A DNA stretch of 64,000 bases, from assembly GCF_000445125.1 (NCBI RefSeq), contig NZ_ATHL01000083.1, positions 30,102-94,101 of the forward strand, written 5' to 3'. The translations under genes were made by a program, and so were the position numbers. Shown piece after piece: positions 47,370 to 56,461 of this stretch (position 1 is the first letter of the stretch; every line of letters starts with the position of its first letter). The DNA comes from Novosphingobium lindaniclasticum LE124 (lineage in GTDB: Bacteria > Pseudomonadota > Alphaproteobacteria > Sphingomonadales > Sphingomonadaceae). Under the pieces are notes generated by a model that had not been told where the DNA came from, made no database searches, and saw only the letters and a program-made list of their open reading frames with translations.

Positions 47370-47966
47370 CTAAAGCACCGGACGGCGTGCGCGGATCGCC
47401 TGAGCCAGGGTTCCCTCGTCGAGATAGTCCAGCTCGCCCCCGACCGGGAGGCCATGGGCAAGCTGAGTGATCCGCACCGGAAGCCCTTCCAGACGCTCGG
47501 CAATGTAATGCGCGGTCGTCTGACCTTCCAGGGTAGCGTTCATCGCGAGGACCACCTCGTCGATGCCCCCTTCGGCCACCCGGCCGAGCAGACGGTCGAT
47601 CGTGAGATCTTCCGGCCGGACGCCGTCGAGCGCGGAAAGCCTGCCGCCGAGTACATGGTATCGCCCGGTAAACAGGTGCGCCCGGTCCAGGGCCCAGAGA
47701 TCCGCCACTTCCTCCACCACACAGAGCGAGGCCCGATCGCGGCGGGGATCGGCGCAGATGCCGCAAGGGTTGGCCGTATCGATATTGCCGCAGGTCCCGC
47801 ACTCGACGAGCGCTTCCCGCACGGCGGCGAGCGCATCCACCAGCTGCACCAGCGATGTTTCCCGCCGCTTGATCAGCCAGAGCACCGCACGGCGTGCGGA
47901 GCGAGGGCCGAGGCCGGGAAGGCGCGACAGCGCGGCGGTAAGCGTCTCGATCTCTTGCGATGCCAT
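47370..47966 (-). CDS. recR: Recombination protein RecR
   Basis: A 198-residue RecR: helix-hairpin-helix start ([20 protein letters not shown]), a four-cysteine zinc motif ([16 protein letters not shown]), the TOPRIM domain with [12 protein letters not shown] and [15 protein letters not shown], and the C-terminal [15 protein letters not shown]. RecR loads RecA at gaps with RecO. It lies 62 bp upstream of def on the same strand and is divergent from fmt. Confidence 0.95.
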   Translation of the reverse strand: MASQEIETLTAALSRLPGLGPRSARRAVLWLIKRRETSLVQLVDALAAVREALVECGTCGNIDTANPCGICADPRRDRASLCVVEEVADLWALDRAHLFTGRYHVLGGRLSALDGVRPEDLTIDRLLGRVAEGGIDEVVLAMNATLEGQTTAHYIAERLEGLPVRITQLAHGLPVGGELDYLDEGTLAQAIRARRPVL

Positions 47967-48026
47967 GGCGGCGGAGATAGGGCCTCCGGAGCTTTTGAGA
48001 AAGACCTTCGGAGAATTCCCCACACC

Positions 48027-48935
48027 ATGCGCATCGTCTTCATGGGTACGCCCGATTTCGCGGTGCCCGCCCTCGTCGCGCTGGTCGAGGCCGGGCACGA
48101 GGTCGTCGCAGTCTACAGCCAGCCGCCGCGCCCCGGTGGGCGTCGCGGCAAGGAATTGACGCCCTCGCCGGTCCACAAGGAAGCCGAAGTACGAGGCATC
48201 GAAGTGCGCCATCCGGTCTCGCTCAAGAGTACGGAGGAACAGGAAAAGTTCGCCGCGCTGGAAGCCGATATCGCCGTGGTCGCCGCCTATGGCCTGCTGC
48301 TGCCGCAGGCGGTGCTCGATGCGCCGCGCCTCGGCTGCCTCAACATCCACGCCTCGATCCTGCCACGCTGGCGCGGCGCGGCGCCCATCCAGCGAGCGAT
48401 TCTCGCCGGCGATCCGACTACGGGCGTCACGATCATGCAGATGGAGGCCGGGCTCGACACCGGCCCGATGCTGGCCACGCTGCGCACCACGATCGACCGC
48501 AAGACCGCTGGCCAATTGACCATGGAACTTGCCGAAAAAGGCGCGCAGCTCATGGTCGGCACCTTGCGCGATCTGGCCGTGCACCGCGCCGTCACGCAGC
48601 CGGAAGACGGCGTGACATATGCGAAGAAGATCGACAAGGCCGAGGCGCGGCTCGATTTCACGCGTTCGGCCGAGCAAGCCGAGCGACAGGTGCGCGCCTT
48701 CATGCCGGCCCCCGGCGCCTTCTTCGAACTCGATGGCGAGCGCTACAAAGTGCTGGCCGCCGATCCGATCGAAGGCTCCGGCGAGCCGGGCGTCACCCTG
48801 GACGATTCGCTGACCGTGGCCTGTGCCGAAGGCGCGATCCGCGTCACCCGCATCCAGCGCGCGGGCAAGCCTGCCATGGACTCGGCAGACCTGCTGCGCG
48901 GCCGTGCCATTCCCGCCGGAACGAGGCTCGCTTGA
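48027..48935 (+). CDS. fmt: Methionyl-tRNA formyltransferase
   Basis: A 302-residue enzyme that formylates initiator Met-tRNA, the partner reaction to def. It starts [20 protein letters not shown], has the catalytic segment [20 protein letters not shown] near 105-124 and [13 protein letters not shown] near 140, plus a C-terminal OB fold. Divergent from recR with 60 bp between, and overlapping truA by 4 bp (TTGA). Confidence 0.95.
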   Translation: MRIVFMGTPDFAVPALVALVEAGHEVVAVYSQPPRPGGRRGKELTPSPVHKEAEVRGIEVRHPVSLKSTEEQEKFAALEADIAVVAAYGLLLPQAVLDAPRLGCLNIHASILPRWRGAAPIQRAILAGDPTTGVTIMQMEAGLDTGPMLATLRTTIDRKTAGQLTMELAEKGAQLMVGTLRDLAVHRAVTQPEDGVTYAKKIDKAEARLDFTRSAEQAERQVRAFMPAPGAFFELDGERYKVLAADPIEGSGEPGVTLDDSLTVACAEGAIRVTRIQRAGKPAMDSADLLRGRAIPAGTRLA

Positions 48936-49678
48936 CCCGCTACGCGCTTACTCTGGAATTCGACGGCGCGCCCTACATGGGTCTCCAGCGCCAGGCCCAC
49001 GGCCCCTCGGTGCAGCAAAGCGTCGAGGAAGCCGTCTTCGCGCTGACCGGCGAGACCACGGGAATGCATGCCGCCGGCCGCACCGACGCGGGCGTCCATG
49101 CGCTCGGCATGAAAGTTCATATCGACATCCAGAAGCCCTTCACGCCGTTCACTCTGAGCGAAGGGATGAACGCGCGGCTGCGGCCCCATCCCATCGCGGT
49201 GGTTGGTTGCGAGGTCGTGCCGGACGACTGGCATGCGCGGTTCTCGTGCATCGGCCGCTCGTACATCTACCGCATCGCCAACCGCCGCGCACCGCTCACG
49301 CTGGAGCGCGGCAAGGCATGGCAGGTGCCCAAGCCGCTCGACGCGGCGGCCATGCACCGCGCCGCGCAGATCCTCGTGGGCTTGCACGATTTCACGACGT
49401 TCCGCTCGGCCCATTGCCAGTCGCAGAGCCCGCTCAAGACACTGGACCGCCTCGACGTGCGGCGAGAGGGCGAGATGGTGCTGATCGAGGCCGAGGCGCG
49501 CAGTTTTCTGCACCATCAGGTCCGCTCGATGGTCGGCTGTCTTGCGCTGGTCGGATTGGGCCGCTGGGATGAGCGGAAGCTCGCCGAAGCGCTGGAAGCG
49601 CGCGACCGGCAAGCGCTGGGCCTCAACTCGCCCCCGGATGGGCTTTACTTCGTAAAGGCGATCTACCCCGAGGATTGA
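48932..49678 (+). CDS. truA: tRNA pseudouridine(38-40) synthase
   Basis: A 248-residue TruA: the catalytic Asp is in [13 protein letters not shown] near 49, and [20 protein letters not shown] and [18 protein letters not shown] motifs follow. It starts at a TTG overlapping the fmt stop by 4 bp. A strong bidirectional terminator follows 38 bp after the stop. Confidence 0.95.
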   Translation: MTRYALTLEFDGAPYMGLQRQAHGPSVQQSVEEAVFALTGETTGMHAAGRTDAGVHALGMKVHIDIQKPFTPFTLSEGMNARLRPHPIAVVGCEVVPDDWHARFSCIGRSYIYRIANRRAPLTLERGKAWQVPKPLDAAAMHRAAQILVGLHDFTTFRSAHCQSQSPLKTLDRLDVRREGEMVLIEAEARSFLHHQVRSMVGCLALVGLGRWDERKLAEALEARDRQALGLNSPPDGLYFVKAIYPED

Positions 49679-49716
49679 TCATCCGCTGCCTGTATACCAG
49701 GCCGGCGCCGGCACAA

Positions 49717-49742
49717 AAAAGGGAGGCCGCGGCCTCCCTTTT
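49717..49742. terminator. Bidirectional terminator between truA and cobS
   Basis: A perfect palindrome with AAAA before and TTTT after (AAAAGGGAGGCC GCGGCC TCCC style, stem 13 bp). It lies between the convergent stops of truA and cobS and works on both strands. Confidence 0.88.
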
Positions 49743-49764
49743 GCATTTCCTGTCGCAGCAAGCC

Positions 49765-50757
49765 TCACGCCTTGCCGACGACGCTTTCCGGCAGGTCGTT
49801 GCCGAAGACGCGCTGGTAGTACTCCGCCACCATCACCCGCTCGGTCTCGTCGCACTTGTTGAGGAACGAGAGGCGGAAGGCGAAGCCCACGTCCTTGAAG
49901 ATCGCCGAGTTCTGCGCCCAGGTAATGACGGTACGCGGGCTCATCACCGTCGAGATATCGCCGTTCATGAAGCCCTGGCGCGTGAAGTCCGCCACCTTGA
50001 CCATGTTCGAGATGGTCTTGGCGTCGACCTGCGGCACCTTCTTCGAGACGATCTCTGTCTCGACCGGCTCGGGTAGATAATTGAGGCCGACCACCAGGTT
50101 CCAGCGGTCCATCTGGCCCTGGTTGATCTGCTGGGTGCCGTGATAGAGGCCCGAAGTGTCGCCAAGGCCGACCGTATTCGCGGTGGCGAAGAGGCGGAAA
50201 TTGCGATCCGGGCGGATCACGCGGTTCTGGTCGAGCAGGGTCAGCTTGCCCTCGGTTTCGAGGATGCGCTGGATCACGAACATCACGTCCGGGCGGCCCG
50301 CGTCGTACTCGTCGAACACCAGCGCCACCGGGTGCTGGAGCGCCCAGGGCAGCAGGCCTTCGCGGAATTCGGTAACCTGGAGGCCGTCGCGCAGGACGAT
50401 CGCATCGCGACCGATCAGGTCGATGCGGCTGATGTGGGCATCGAGGTTGATGCGGATGCACGGCCACTTGAGACGGGCGGCAATCTGCTCGATGTGAGTC
50501 GACTTGCCGGTGCCGTGATAGCCCTGCACCATGACACGGCGATTGTAGGCGAAGCCCGCCAGGATCGCGAGAGTGGTGTCCGGGTCGAAGACGTAAGTCT
50601 CGTCAAGATCGGGCACGCGCTCGTCGGCGACGGAGAAGGCGGGCACCTTCCAGTCGATATCGATTCCGAAGGTCTCGCGCACGTCGAGTTCGATGTCGGG
50701 AGCAGCCAGCACGGTGGCGTCACGATTCTCGGCTTTCATGGTCTCGGTCTCAGTCAT
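49765..50757 (-). CDS. cobS: Aerobic cobaltochelatase subunit CobS
   Basis: A 330-residue AAA+ ATPase of the CobS family: Walker [16 protein letters not shown] near 84, [19 protein letters not shown] near 147 and [19 protein letters not shown] near 190. With CobT and CobN it inserts cobalt in aerobic B12 synthesis. CobT, normally next door, is not found here; the next gene on this side is truA. The start is the ATG at 50757. Confidence 0.92.
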   Translation of the reverse strand: MTETETMKAENRDATVLAAPDIELDVRETFGIDIDWKVPAFSVADERVPDLDETYVFDPDTTLAILAGFAYNRRVMVQGYHGTGKSTHIEQIAARLKWPCIRINLDAHISRIDLIGRDAIVLRDGLQVTEFREGLLPWALQHPVALVFDEYDAGRPDVMFVIQRILETEGKLTLLDQNRVIRPDRNFRLFATANTVGLGDTSGLYHGTQQINQGQMDRWNLVVGLNYLPEPVETEIVSKKVPQVDAKTISNMVKVADFTRQGFMNGDISTVMSPRTVITWAQNSAIFKDVGFAFRLSFLNKCDETERVMVAEYYQRVFGNDLPESVVGKA

Positions 50758-50865
50758 CGTTCCACCCGCGTAGACAAGCGGGCGCTGCACCGCAACAGGC
50801 TTTGCGGCCGATTGGAGAGCGGTGGGAGGAAAGCTGACAGTCTGCACCCGCCCCAAGGCGGCTCT

Positions 50866-51315
50866 TTACTCCGACGGACGCGTGACGGCATACCCGACGC
50901 GCAAACCCGGCTTGAACCCGATCTGTTCATAGAACCTATGTACCCGGGGATCTGGGCGACCGCTCTGCATGAGGACATGATGGCAACCGGCTGCCCACGC
51001 ATGATTAATCGCTTCCGACACGACAGCTTTTCCCAGGCCCCGCCCCCGATAGTTGGGGTGTGTCATCACGTTTTCGAGGAAGCCGTGCGAACGCCCTTGC
51101 CTTAGCAGGTTTGGAGCGGTGATGAGCATGCACGTCGATGCAATGATCTCTTCGACCTCCGCGATGAAAACGACACTGCTTTCGCTCTTCAACGTTTGCT
51201 CCCAAACTTGCTCTGCTCGCTCCACGGGTTGGACAAACGGGCTTACTTCCGAAGCTTGGAACAAATCCAAAAGGCCGCTCAGATCTGACTGCACAGCAAG
51301 GCGAACGTTAAACAT
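50866..51315 (-). CDS. GNAT-family N-acetyltransferase
   Basis: A 149-residue single GNAT domain: MLITAPNLLRQGRSHGFLENV, the acetyl-CoA loop THPNYRGRGLGKAVVSEA near 85-102, and HVLMQSGRPDPRVHRFYEQIGF. Acceptor unknown. A good Shine-Dalgarno (GAGAGGAG) precedes the ATG at 51315. The gene and its upstream region are visibly less GC-rich than the surroundings, suggesting acquisition. It lies 108 bp from the start of cobS on the same strand. Confidence 0.87.
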   Translation of the reverse strand: MFNVRLAVQSDLSGLLDLFQASEVSPFVQPVERAEQVWEQTLKSESSVVFIAEVEEIIASTCMLITAPNLLRQGRSHGFLENVMTHPNYRGRGLGKAVVSEAINHAWAAGCHHVLMQSGRPDPRVHRFYEQIGFKPGLRVGYAVTRPSE

Positions 51316-51464
51316 CGGCAACTCCTCTCGGGGACTGTTTCATTCGCCTCAAAGCTGCTTGTCGGCAGTCCACCCCTCTCTGTCATCCTCCGCAAGAAAA
51401 AGAGCGAACAATAGCCCGCAGCACGACAGGTACGTCGACATCCCTGCGTGCTTAGCACCCCTCC

Positions 51465-52127
51465 TCAACCAAGTTTTCCTGGCAAGGCGAACAGATCGAT
51501 GAATCTCGCGGCGAGAGCCCCGTCTCCGGCAATGGAAAGCCTCCCGCCCGCCTCCTCCACCGACCGCTTGCCGTAGAACACCGGTAGGTAATCGGTGGCC
51601 GTCTCCGCCGAAAAGCGCAGGTCCGGCACAGGCACGTCTTCTCCGGCAGGCGCGATTCGCAGCTCGCCCTGCCCCAGCGTCCCTGTGAAACGCGCCGAAC
51701 CCACGTCGAACAGCACCCGCAGTTCCAAACCGCCGATCCGCTCGGGCACCAGCATCGTCCGCAGCGAGAGCATGAAGGCGACCGGCGTCAGCGGCAGCAT
51801 GGGATCATGGCCCGGCGATCGCACCGCCCAGCGGCCAAGCTCCTGCATGACCGGCTCCAGCGCCAGCCCCCACTCCGTCAGCGCATAGACCTGGACCGAG
51901 GCCGGCGGCGGCAGTGTCTCGCGCCGCACGATCCCGGTCCTCTCCAGGCTGGCCAGCCGCTCGGTCAGCACTTTGGCGCTGAGGCCGGGCAGCGCGGCGC
52001 GCAGACCGTTGAAGCGGCGAGGTCCCAGCATCATTTCCCGGATGATCGGCAAAGTCCAACGCTCGCCGACGAGTTCCATCGCAAACGCCGCTCCGCAGGC
52101 GTCGCGATACCAGCGCCCGTGAGACAT
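51465..52127 (-). CDS. HxlR-type transcriptional regulator
   Basis: A 220-residue regulator: HxlR winged-helix domain in residues 1-105 (CGAAFAMELVGERWTLPIIREM, LPGLSAKVLTERLASLE), then a C-terminal ~100-residue extension with a SCP2/sterol-carrier-like look (VLFDVGSARFTGTLGQGELRIA). The N-terminal Cys is positioned as in redox- or electrophile-sensing HxlR members. I choose the ATG at 52127 (GGAGG upstream); an ATG at 52187 would add a Lys-rich start and abut the palindrome at 52188. Divergent from the GST operon it probably controls. Confidence 0.85.
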   Translation of the reverse strand: MSHGRWYRDACGAAFAMELVGERWTLPIIREMMLGPRRFNGLRAALPGLSAKVLTERLASLERTGIVRRETLPPPASVQVYALTEWGLALEPVMQELGRWAVRSPGHDPMLPLTPVAFMLSLRTMLVPERIGGLELRVLFDVGSARFTGTLGQGELRIAPAGEDVPVPDLRFSAETATDYLPVFYGKRSVEEAGGRLSIAGDGALAARFIDLFALPGKLG

Positions 52128-52187
52128 TGCCCGACCATCCTCCGGCAACCGACGCCCTGCGCCCGTGGTTTCCTTTTTAAACTTCAT

Positions 52188-52204
52188 GGTTGCTTTTTGT
52201 AACC
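52188..52204. promoter_or_regulatory. Probable HxlR operator
   Basis: GGTTGC-TTTTT-GTAACC, a 6-bp inverted repeat with one mismatch and a 5-bp T spacer. HxlR dimers bind GTTAC/GTAAC-type palindromes of this spacing. It lies between the regulator and the GST operon, so one site could serve both promoters. Confidence 0.55.
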
Positions 52205-52272
52205 TTAAACGTCAGTCTCGGGCAATAACGAATCGCTGTCCTTGAAGAGCGAAATTCCCTTGGAGAGAGCCG

Positions 52273-52938
52273 ATGCCGCAGAGCGATGCCGCCTCGACCA
52301 TCGTCACCGCCTATGCTGACGTACCCCCGCCCGTCCGCGGACAGGTTCGGGATCTGCGCGTCCGCTGGGCTCTCATGGAGATCGAGCGGGACTACCGCGT
52401 CGAATTGCTCGACGTGTTCAAGCCTCGCCCTGAAAGCTACAAGGCCTGGCAGCCCTTCGGCCAGGTTCCCGCTTTCGACGATGGCGAGCAGCGGCTGTTC
52501 GAAACGGGCGCCATCCTGCTCTATCTGGGCGAACAGGACAGACGGCTGCTCGCAGTCGATCCAACGGAGCGGTGGCAGGCGATCACCTGGCTTTTCGCGG
52601 CGCTCAACAGCGTCGAGCCCTTCGTCGGGCAGATCGGCATGCTCGATTTCTTTCAGGCCGGCCAGCCCTGGGCTGCCGAGGCGCGTCCAAGCGCGCTCAA
52701 GCTGGTCGAGGCCCGTCTCGCGGCCGTCCAGACCGCGCTGAGCGAAGCGGAATGGCTGGCCGGATCGTTCTCCATTGCCGACATCGTCATGGTCACGGTG
52801 CTGCGCATCCTCGACCACACTGCGATCCTCCAGGGCTACCCCGTACTCGCTGCCTACAAGACGCGCGGCGAGGACCGCCCGGCCTTTCGCCGGGCCCTTG
52901 CAGAACAACTCGAAAGCTACGCCTCTCCCGCCAACTAG
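52273..52938 (+). CDS. Glutathione S-transferase family protein, GST 1
   Basis: A 221-residue GST-fold protein: thioredoxin-like domain (to about residue 82) with the cis-Pro in FGQVPAFDDG and the Glu-Thr-Gly of LFETGAILLYLGE, then the all-helical domain with WLAGSFSIADIVMVTVLRIL (N-capping box). The usual N-terminal Ser/Tyr region reads ADVPPPVRGQVRDLRVRWAL. The acceptor substrate is unknown. First gene of a seven-gene operon, 145 bp from the HxlR gene; the next gene follows after 10 bp. Confidence 0.88.
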   Translation: MPQSDAASTIVTAYADVPPPVRGQVRDLRVRWALMEIERDYRVELLDVFKPRPESYKAWQPFGQVPAFDDGEQRLFETGAILLYLGEQDRRLLAVDPTERWQAITWLFAALNSVEPFVGQIGMLDFFQAGQPWAAEARPSALKLVEARLAAVQTALSEAEWLAGSFSIADIVMVTVLRILDHTAILQGYPVLAAYKTRGEDRPAFRRALAEQLESYASPAN

Positions 52939-52948
52939 GAGAATAGCC

Positions 52949-53323
52949 ATGCCTTATGTCGATGGTTTCGTGCTTGCCGTGCCCCTTGCGAACAAGGACA
53001 AGTTCATCGCCCACGCCCGCGAACTGGACGAATATTTCCTCGAGTACGGCGCCACCCGCGTCGTCGAATGTTGGGGCGACGATCTGCAGCACGGCAAGCA
53101 GACCGACTTCTTCCGGTCGGTGGAGGCCAACGAAGACGAGACGGTCTGCTTCAGCTGGATCGAGTGGCCCGACAAGGAAACGCGGGACCGGCAGATGGGC
53201 CTGCTGATGGAACTCATGAAGAACGATCCGAGGTTCGACCCGGCCACCAACCCGCCGCCCTTCGACGGCAAGCGCATGATCTTCGGCGGGTTCGACGCCG
53301 TGGTCGAGTTGGGGAGAGCGTGA
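52949..53323 (+). CDS. DUF1428 family protein
   Basis: A 124-residue DUF1428 protein: MPYVDGFVLAVPLANKDKF at the start, VECWGDDLQHGKQTDFFRSV near 40-59, CFSWIEWPDKETRD and KRMIFGGFDAVVEL at the end. The family has a dimeric alpha/beta barrel like ABM monooxygenases; no activity is established. Placed 10 bp after GST 1 and overlapping the VOC gene, so co-translated with a detoxification operon. Confidence 0.9.
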   Translation: MPYVDGFVLAVPLANKDKFIAHARELDEYFLEYGATRVVECWGDDLQHGKQTDFFRSVEANEDETVCFSWIEWPDKETRDRQMGLLMELMKNDPRFDPATNPPPFDGKRMIFGGFDAVVELGRA

Positions 53324-54126
53324 CCGTGGCCGATCCTGTCGGAAGCTTCATCTGGTACGAGCTGCTGACCAGCGATGTGGAGGGCGCCGCCGCCTTCTAT
53401 CGCGAAGTGGTCGGCTGGACGATCGCCACCCATGCCGATCCCGACGCCGGCGGCCTCGACTACCGCATGATCGTTCGAGACGACGGCGGCATGGCGGGCG
53501 GCGCCATGCAGATCACCGAGGAGATGGCGCAAGGTGGCGCCAGACCGATCTGGCTGCCCTACCTTTACGTCGAGGATGTAGACGCCGCGGTCGAAGCGAT
53601 CGCGGCGGAGGGCGGCAAAGTCCAGATGCCTGCAACGGACCTTCCCGTCGGCCGCATCGCCATGGTCGCCGATCCGCAGGGCGTACCGATCTACCTGATG
53701 AAACCGATCCCGCCCGCCGACCAGCCGGATGCGTTCAGCGACGTCTTCTCCGTGTCCCAGAACCAGAGAGTGCGCTGGAACGAACTCGCCAGCCCCGACC
53801 AGGCCGGCTCCATGACCTTCTACGGGAGGCATTTCGGCTTCACCTTCGACGAGAAGATGCCGATGGGCGAACTGGGCGACTATTGCTTCATCGGCCATCA
53901 CGGCCAGACCCTGGGCGCCATCATGCAGCGGCAGGAGGAGAGCCAGCCCGCGGTCTGGATGTTCTACTTCGGCGTGCCGTCCATCGCCGAGGCCAAGGCG
54001 GCGATCGAGGCGAATGGCGGCGCGGTGTTGATGGGGCCGCACGAGGTGCCCGGCGGCGACTGGATCGTGGTGGCGACCGACCCGCAAGGCGCGGGTTTCG
54101 GGCTCGTCGGCCCCAAAGGCGACTGA
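53320..54126 (+). CDS. VOC-family protein with two glyoxalase-type domains
   Basis: A 268-residue protein with two vicinal-oxygen-chelate domains: WYELLTSDVEGAAAFYREVVGW (about 11-32) and a second beginning RWNELASPDQAGSMTFYGRHFGF (about 148-170), each ending in a DPQG-type loop (ADPQGVPIYLM, TDPQGAGFGLV). This matches glyoxalase/fosfomycin-resistance-type proteins. The start is a GTG overlapping the DUF1428 stop; a GTG two codons later has a better Shine-Dalgarno distance. Confidence 0.88.
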   Translation: MTVADPVGSFIWYELLTSDVEGAAAFYREVVGWTIATHADPDAGGLDYRMIVRDDGGMAGGAMQITEEMAQGGARPIWLPYLYVEDVDAAVEAIAAEGGKVQMPATDLPVGRIAMVADPQGVPIYLMKPIPPADQPDAFSDVFSVSQNQRVRWNELASPDQAGSMTFYGRHFGFTFDEKMPMGELGDYCFIGHHGQTLGAIMQRQEESQPAVWMFYFGVPSIAEAKAAIEANGGAVLMGPHEVPGGDWIVVATDPQGAGFGLVGPKGD

Positions 54127-54210
54127 TAGGCGACAAGATCACAAGGCCATTGACGGCGGAGCGATGTTCCATGATTGTTCCGCCACAAACAGATCGACGG
54201 AGCAGGGATC

Positions 54211-54837
54211 ATGGCCGATTACACCTTCTACACCAATCCGATGTCGCGCGGGCAGATCGCACGCTGGGCTCTCCACGAAGCCGGGGCCGACTACCGGCAG
54301 GTGCTGATCGATTGGAAGGACAAGCCCGAGAGCTTCCTCGCCGTGAACCCTATGGGCAAGGTGCCCACGATCGTCCACCATGCCCAGAGCGGCGACCGCA
54401 CCGTTTCCGAAGCGGCAGCGATCTGCCTCTACCTTGCGGAAATGCACCCCGACGCAGGCCTGCTGCCGAGCGACGAGGAAGTGGCGGACTACTACCGCTG
54501 GACCTTCTTCGCCGCCGGTCCGATCGAGCAGGCGATCACCTCGCGCCACTTCAAGTGCGAGCCCTTGCCCGAGCAGGAGATGATGGCTGGCTGGGGCAGC
54601 TTCGAGCGCACGATGAACACCCTGGAAGGCCATTTCGACAAGGCGCAATACGTCTGCGGGGATCGCTTCACCATGGCCGATGTCTACGTCGGCAGCGCCG
54701 TGGATTGGGGCCTCACCTTCGGCACGATGCCTCCACGGCCGGCCTTCGTGGCCTATGCAGAACGCCTTCAGACGCGCGATGCCTACAAGGCCGCCAAGGC
54801 AGTGGACAACGCTCTCATCGGGGAGATGAAGAAATGA
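54211..54837 (+). CDS. Glutathione S-transferase family protein, GST 2
   Basis: A 208-residue GST: YTNPMSRGQIARWALHEAG (Ser-Arg at the glutathione-activating position), NPMGKVPTIVHH with cis-Pro, TVSEAAAICLYLAE, and GDRFTMADVYVGSAVDWGL in the helical domain. It is preceded by 84 bp containing a possible internal promoter (TTGACG at 54150, 17 bp, GATTGT at 54173). It overlaps the next gene by 4 bp. Confidence 0.9.
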   Translation: MADYTFYTNPMSRGQIARWALHEAGADYRQVLIDWKDKPESFLAVNPMGKVPTIVHHAQSGDRTVSEAAAICLYLAEMHPDAGLLPSDEEVADYYRWTFFAAGPIEQAITSRHFKCEPLPEQEMMAGWGSFERTMNTLEGHFDKAQYVCGDRFTMADVYVGSAVDWGLTFGTMPPRPAFVAYAERLQTRDAYKAAKAVDNALIGEMKK

Positions 54838-55322
54838 GCGCGAAAAACCGCGTCTGCCTCTGGTATGACGGCGCTGCCGAGGAAGCGGCGAACTTCTATG
54901 CCTCCGTGTTCCCGGATACCCATGTCACCCGCGTGGTCCAGTCCCCCACCGACTATCCGGACGGCAAGACGGGCGATGTGATCACCGTGGAGTTCACCGT
55001 CATGGGCATCGAATGCATCGCCCTCAATGGCGGCCCGACTTTCCCGCAGAGCGAGGCGTTCTCCTTTCAGGTCGAGACATCGACCCAGGAAGAGACCGAC
55101 CGGTATTGGAACGCCATCGTTGCGGGCGGCGGCGCGGAGAGCATGTGCGGCTGGTGCAAGGACAAGTGGGGCCTTTCCTGGCAGATTACGCCCAAGGCCC
55201 TGAGCGACGCCCTCACCCATCCCGACCGCGCCGCGGCGAAGCGGGGAATGGAGGCGATGATGACGATGCGCAAGATCGACATCGCCGCGATCGAAGCAGC
55301 CGTGGCCGGAGCTTCTGCGTGA
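54834..55322 (+). CDS. PhnB-like VOC-family protein
   Basis: A 162-residue PhnB/3-dmu-9 methyltransferase-like VOC protein: LWYDGAAEEAANFYASVFPD near 9-28, FTVMGIECIALNGGP near 54, CGWCKDKWGLSWQITP near 105 and the C-terminal MTMRKIDIAAIEAA. Despite the old name the family has no methyltransferase activity; substrate unknown. It overlaps GST 2 and GST 3 by 4 bp each. Confidence 0.9.
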   Translation: MSAKNRVCLWYDGAAEEAANFYASVFPDTHVTRVVQSPTDYPDGKTGDVITVEFTVMGIECIALNGGPTFPQSEAFSFQVETSTQEETDRYWNAIVAGGGAESMCGWCKDKWGLSWQITPKALSDALTHPDRAAAKRGMEAMMTMRKIDIAAIEAAVAGASA

Positions 55323-55984
55323 ACCCGGGACCCAGCCTCGAACTGTTCGGCCACCCATTTTCGTCCTACACCTGGAAGACCCTGATCCCGCTCTACGCCT
55401 ATGAAGTGCCTTTCTCGTTCCGCATCCTCGACCAGGAGCATCCGGAACACGCCGAAGTGGTGCAGATGGCCGGGCCGCTCGGCAAGTTCCCGGTTCTGCG
55501 CGACGGCGAGAACCTGCTGTTCGAGGCGACGACGATCATCGAGTACCTGGACCGGCACCATGTCTCCCCGGGTATGCTGATCCCCGAAGACCCCGACGCC
55601 GCGACGGCCATTCGCATGCTGGACCGGGTCTTCGACAACTACGTCATGAACGTGATGCAGATCGTCGTGAACGAGTATATCCGGGATGCCGCCAATCCCG
55701 ACCCGGCGCGTTGCAGGCAGGCGCGCGAACAACTCGACCGGGTCTATGCATGGCTGGAAGGCTGGCTGCGGTTCTATCCGCAGATGGACCAGATCTCGCT
55801 CGTCGAATGCGCGGCGGCGCCTTCGCTGTTCTATGCCGATTGGGTCCACCCGATCCCGGAGGATCGCCCGCGCCTGCGCGCCTGGCGCGCGCATCTGCTC
55901 GCCCTGCCGCCGGTCGCGCGGTGCGTGGAGGATGCGCGGCCTTTCCGTTCCTACTTCCCGCTCGGCGCCCCGGACCGGGATTGA
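55319..55984 (+). CDS. Glutathione S-transferase family protein, GST 3
   Basis: A 221-residue GST-fold protein: LFGHPFSSYTWKTLIPLYAY (N-terminal Ser region), GKFPVLRDGENLLFEATTIIEYL with cis-Pro and Glu-Ala-Thr, and a helical domain with QMDQISLVECAAAPSLFYADW. It resembles the beta/omega-type GSTs common in sphingomonads. GTG start overlapping the PhnB-like gene by 4 bp. Confidence 0.88.
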   Translation: MNPGPSLELFGHPFSSYTWKTLIPLYAYEVPFSFRILDQEHPEHAEVVQMAGPLGKFPVLRDGENLLFEATTIIEYLDRHHVSPGMLIPEDPDAATAIRMLDRVFDNYVMNVMQIVVNEYIRDAANPDPARCRQAREQLDRVYAWLEGWLRFYPQMDQISLVECAAAPSLFYADWVHPIPEDRPRLRAWRAHLLALPPVARCVEDARPFRSYFPLGAPDRD

Positions 55985-55995
55985 GGAGAACTGCC

Positions 55996-56454
55996 ATGAG
56001 CGAAACGAACAACGAACTCTCGATCACCCGCTACATCGATGCGCCGGTGCCCCGAGTCTGGGACGTCATGGCCAATCGGCAGGAGGAATGGTGGTGCCCC
56101 CGCCCCTGGCGCGTCGAGATCGACGAGCAGGACAGACGCCCCGGCGGGGTGTGCCGCATGACGATGTTCGGCCCGGACGGTGAAACAGCGCCGCAGAACG
56201 GCATCTACCTCGCTTACGACGAAGGTCGCCGCTTCGTGACCACGGACGCTGTAACGGGAAAATTCGAGCCGTCCGGCCCCTTCATGATCGGCATCTGGGA
56301 AGTCGCCCCCGAGGGCGAAGGCACCCGCTACACCGCTCGCGCCCGCCACTGGCGCGAGGAGGACCGCAAGACGCACGAGGACATGGGTTTTGCGGAAGGC
56401 TGGGGTGCCTGCGCCGATCAGCTGGCGGAAATCTGCGAGCGGGAAAAGACTTGA
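55996..56454 (+). CDS. SRPBCC-domain protein (AHSA1-like)
   Basis: A 152-residue START/Bet v1-like protein: LSITRYIDAPVPRVWDVMAN at the N-terminus, WWCPRPWRVEI and GGVCRMTMFGPDGE in the middle, then the C-terminal helix GFAEGWGACADQLAEICE. AHSA1-like SRPBCC proteins bind hydrophobic ligands in a deep pocket. Last gene of the GST operon, 11 bp after GST 3; its stop is 7 bp from the convergent J-domain gene. Confidence 0.9.
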   Translation: MSETNNELSITRYIDAPVPRVWDVMANRQEEWWCPRPWRVEIDEQDRRPGGVCRMTMFGPDGETAPQNGIYLAYDEGRRFVTTDAVTGKFEPSGPFMIGIWEVAPEGEGTRYTARARHWREEDRKTHEDMGFAEGWGACADQLAEICEREKT

Positions 56455-56461
56455 GCCGCTT

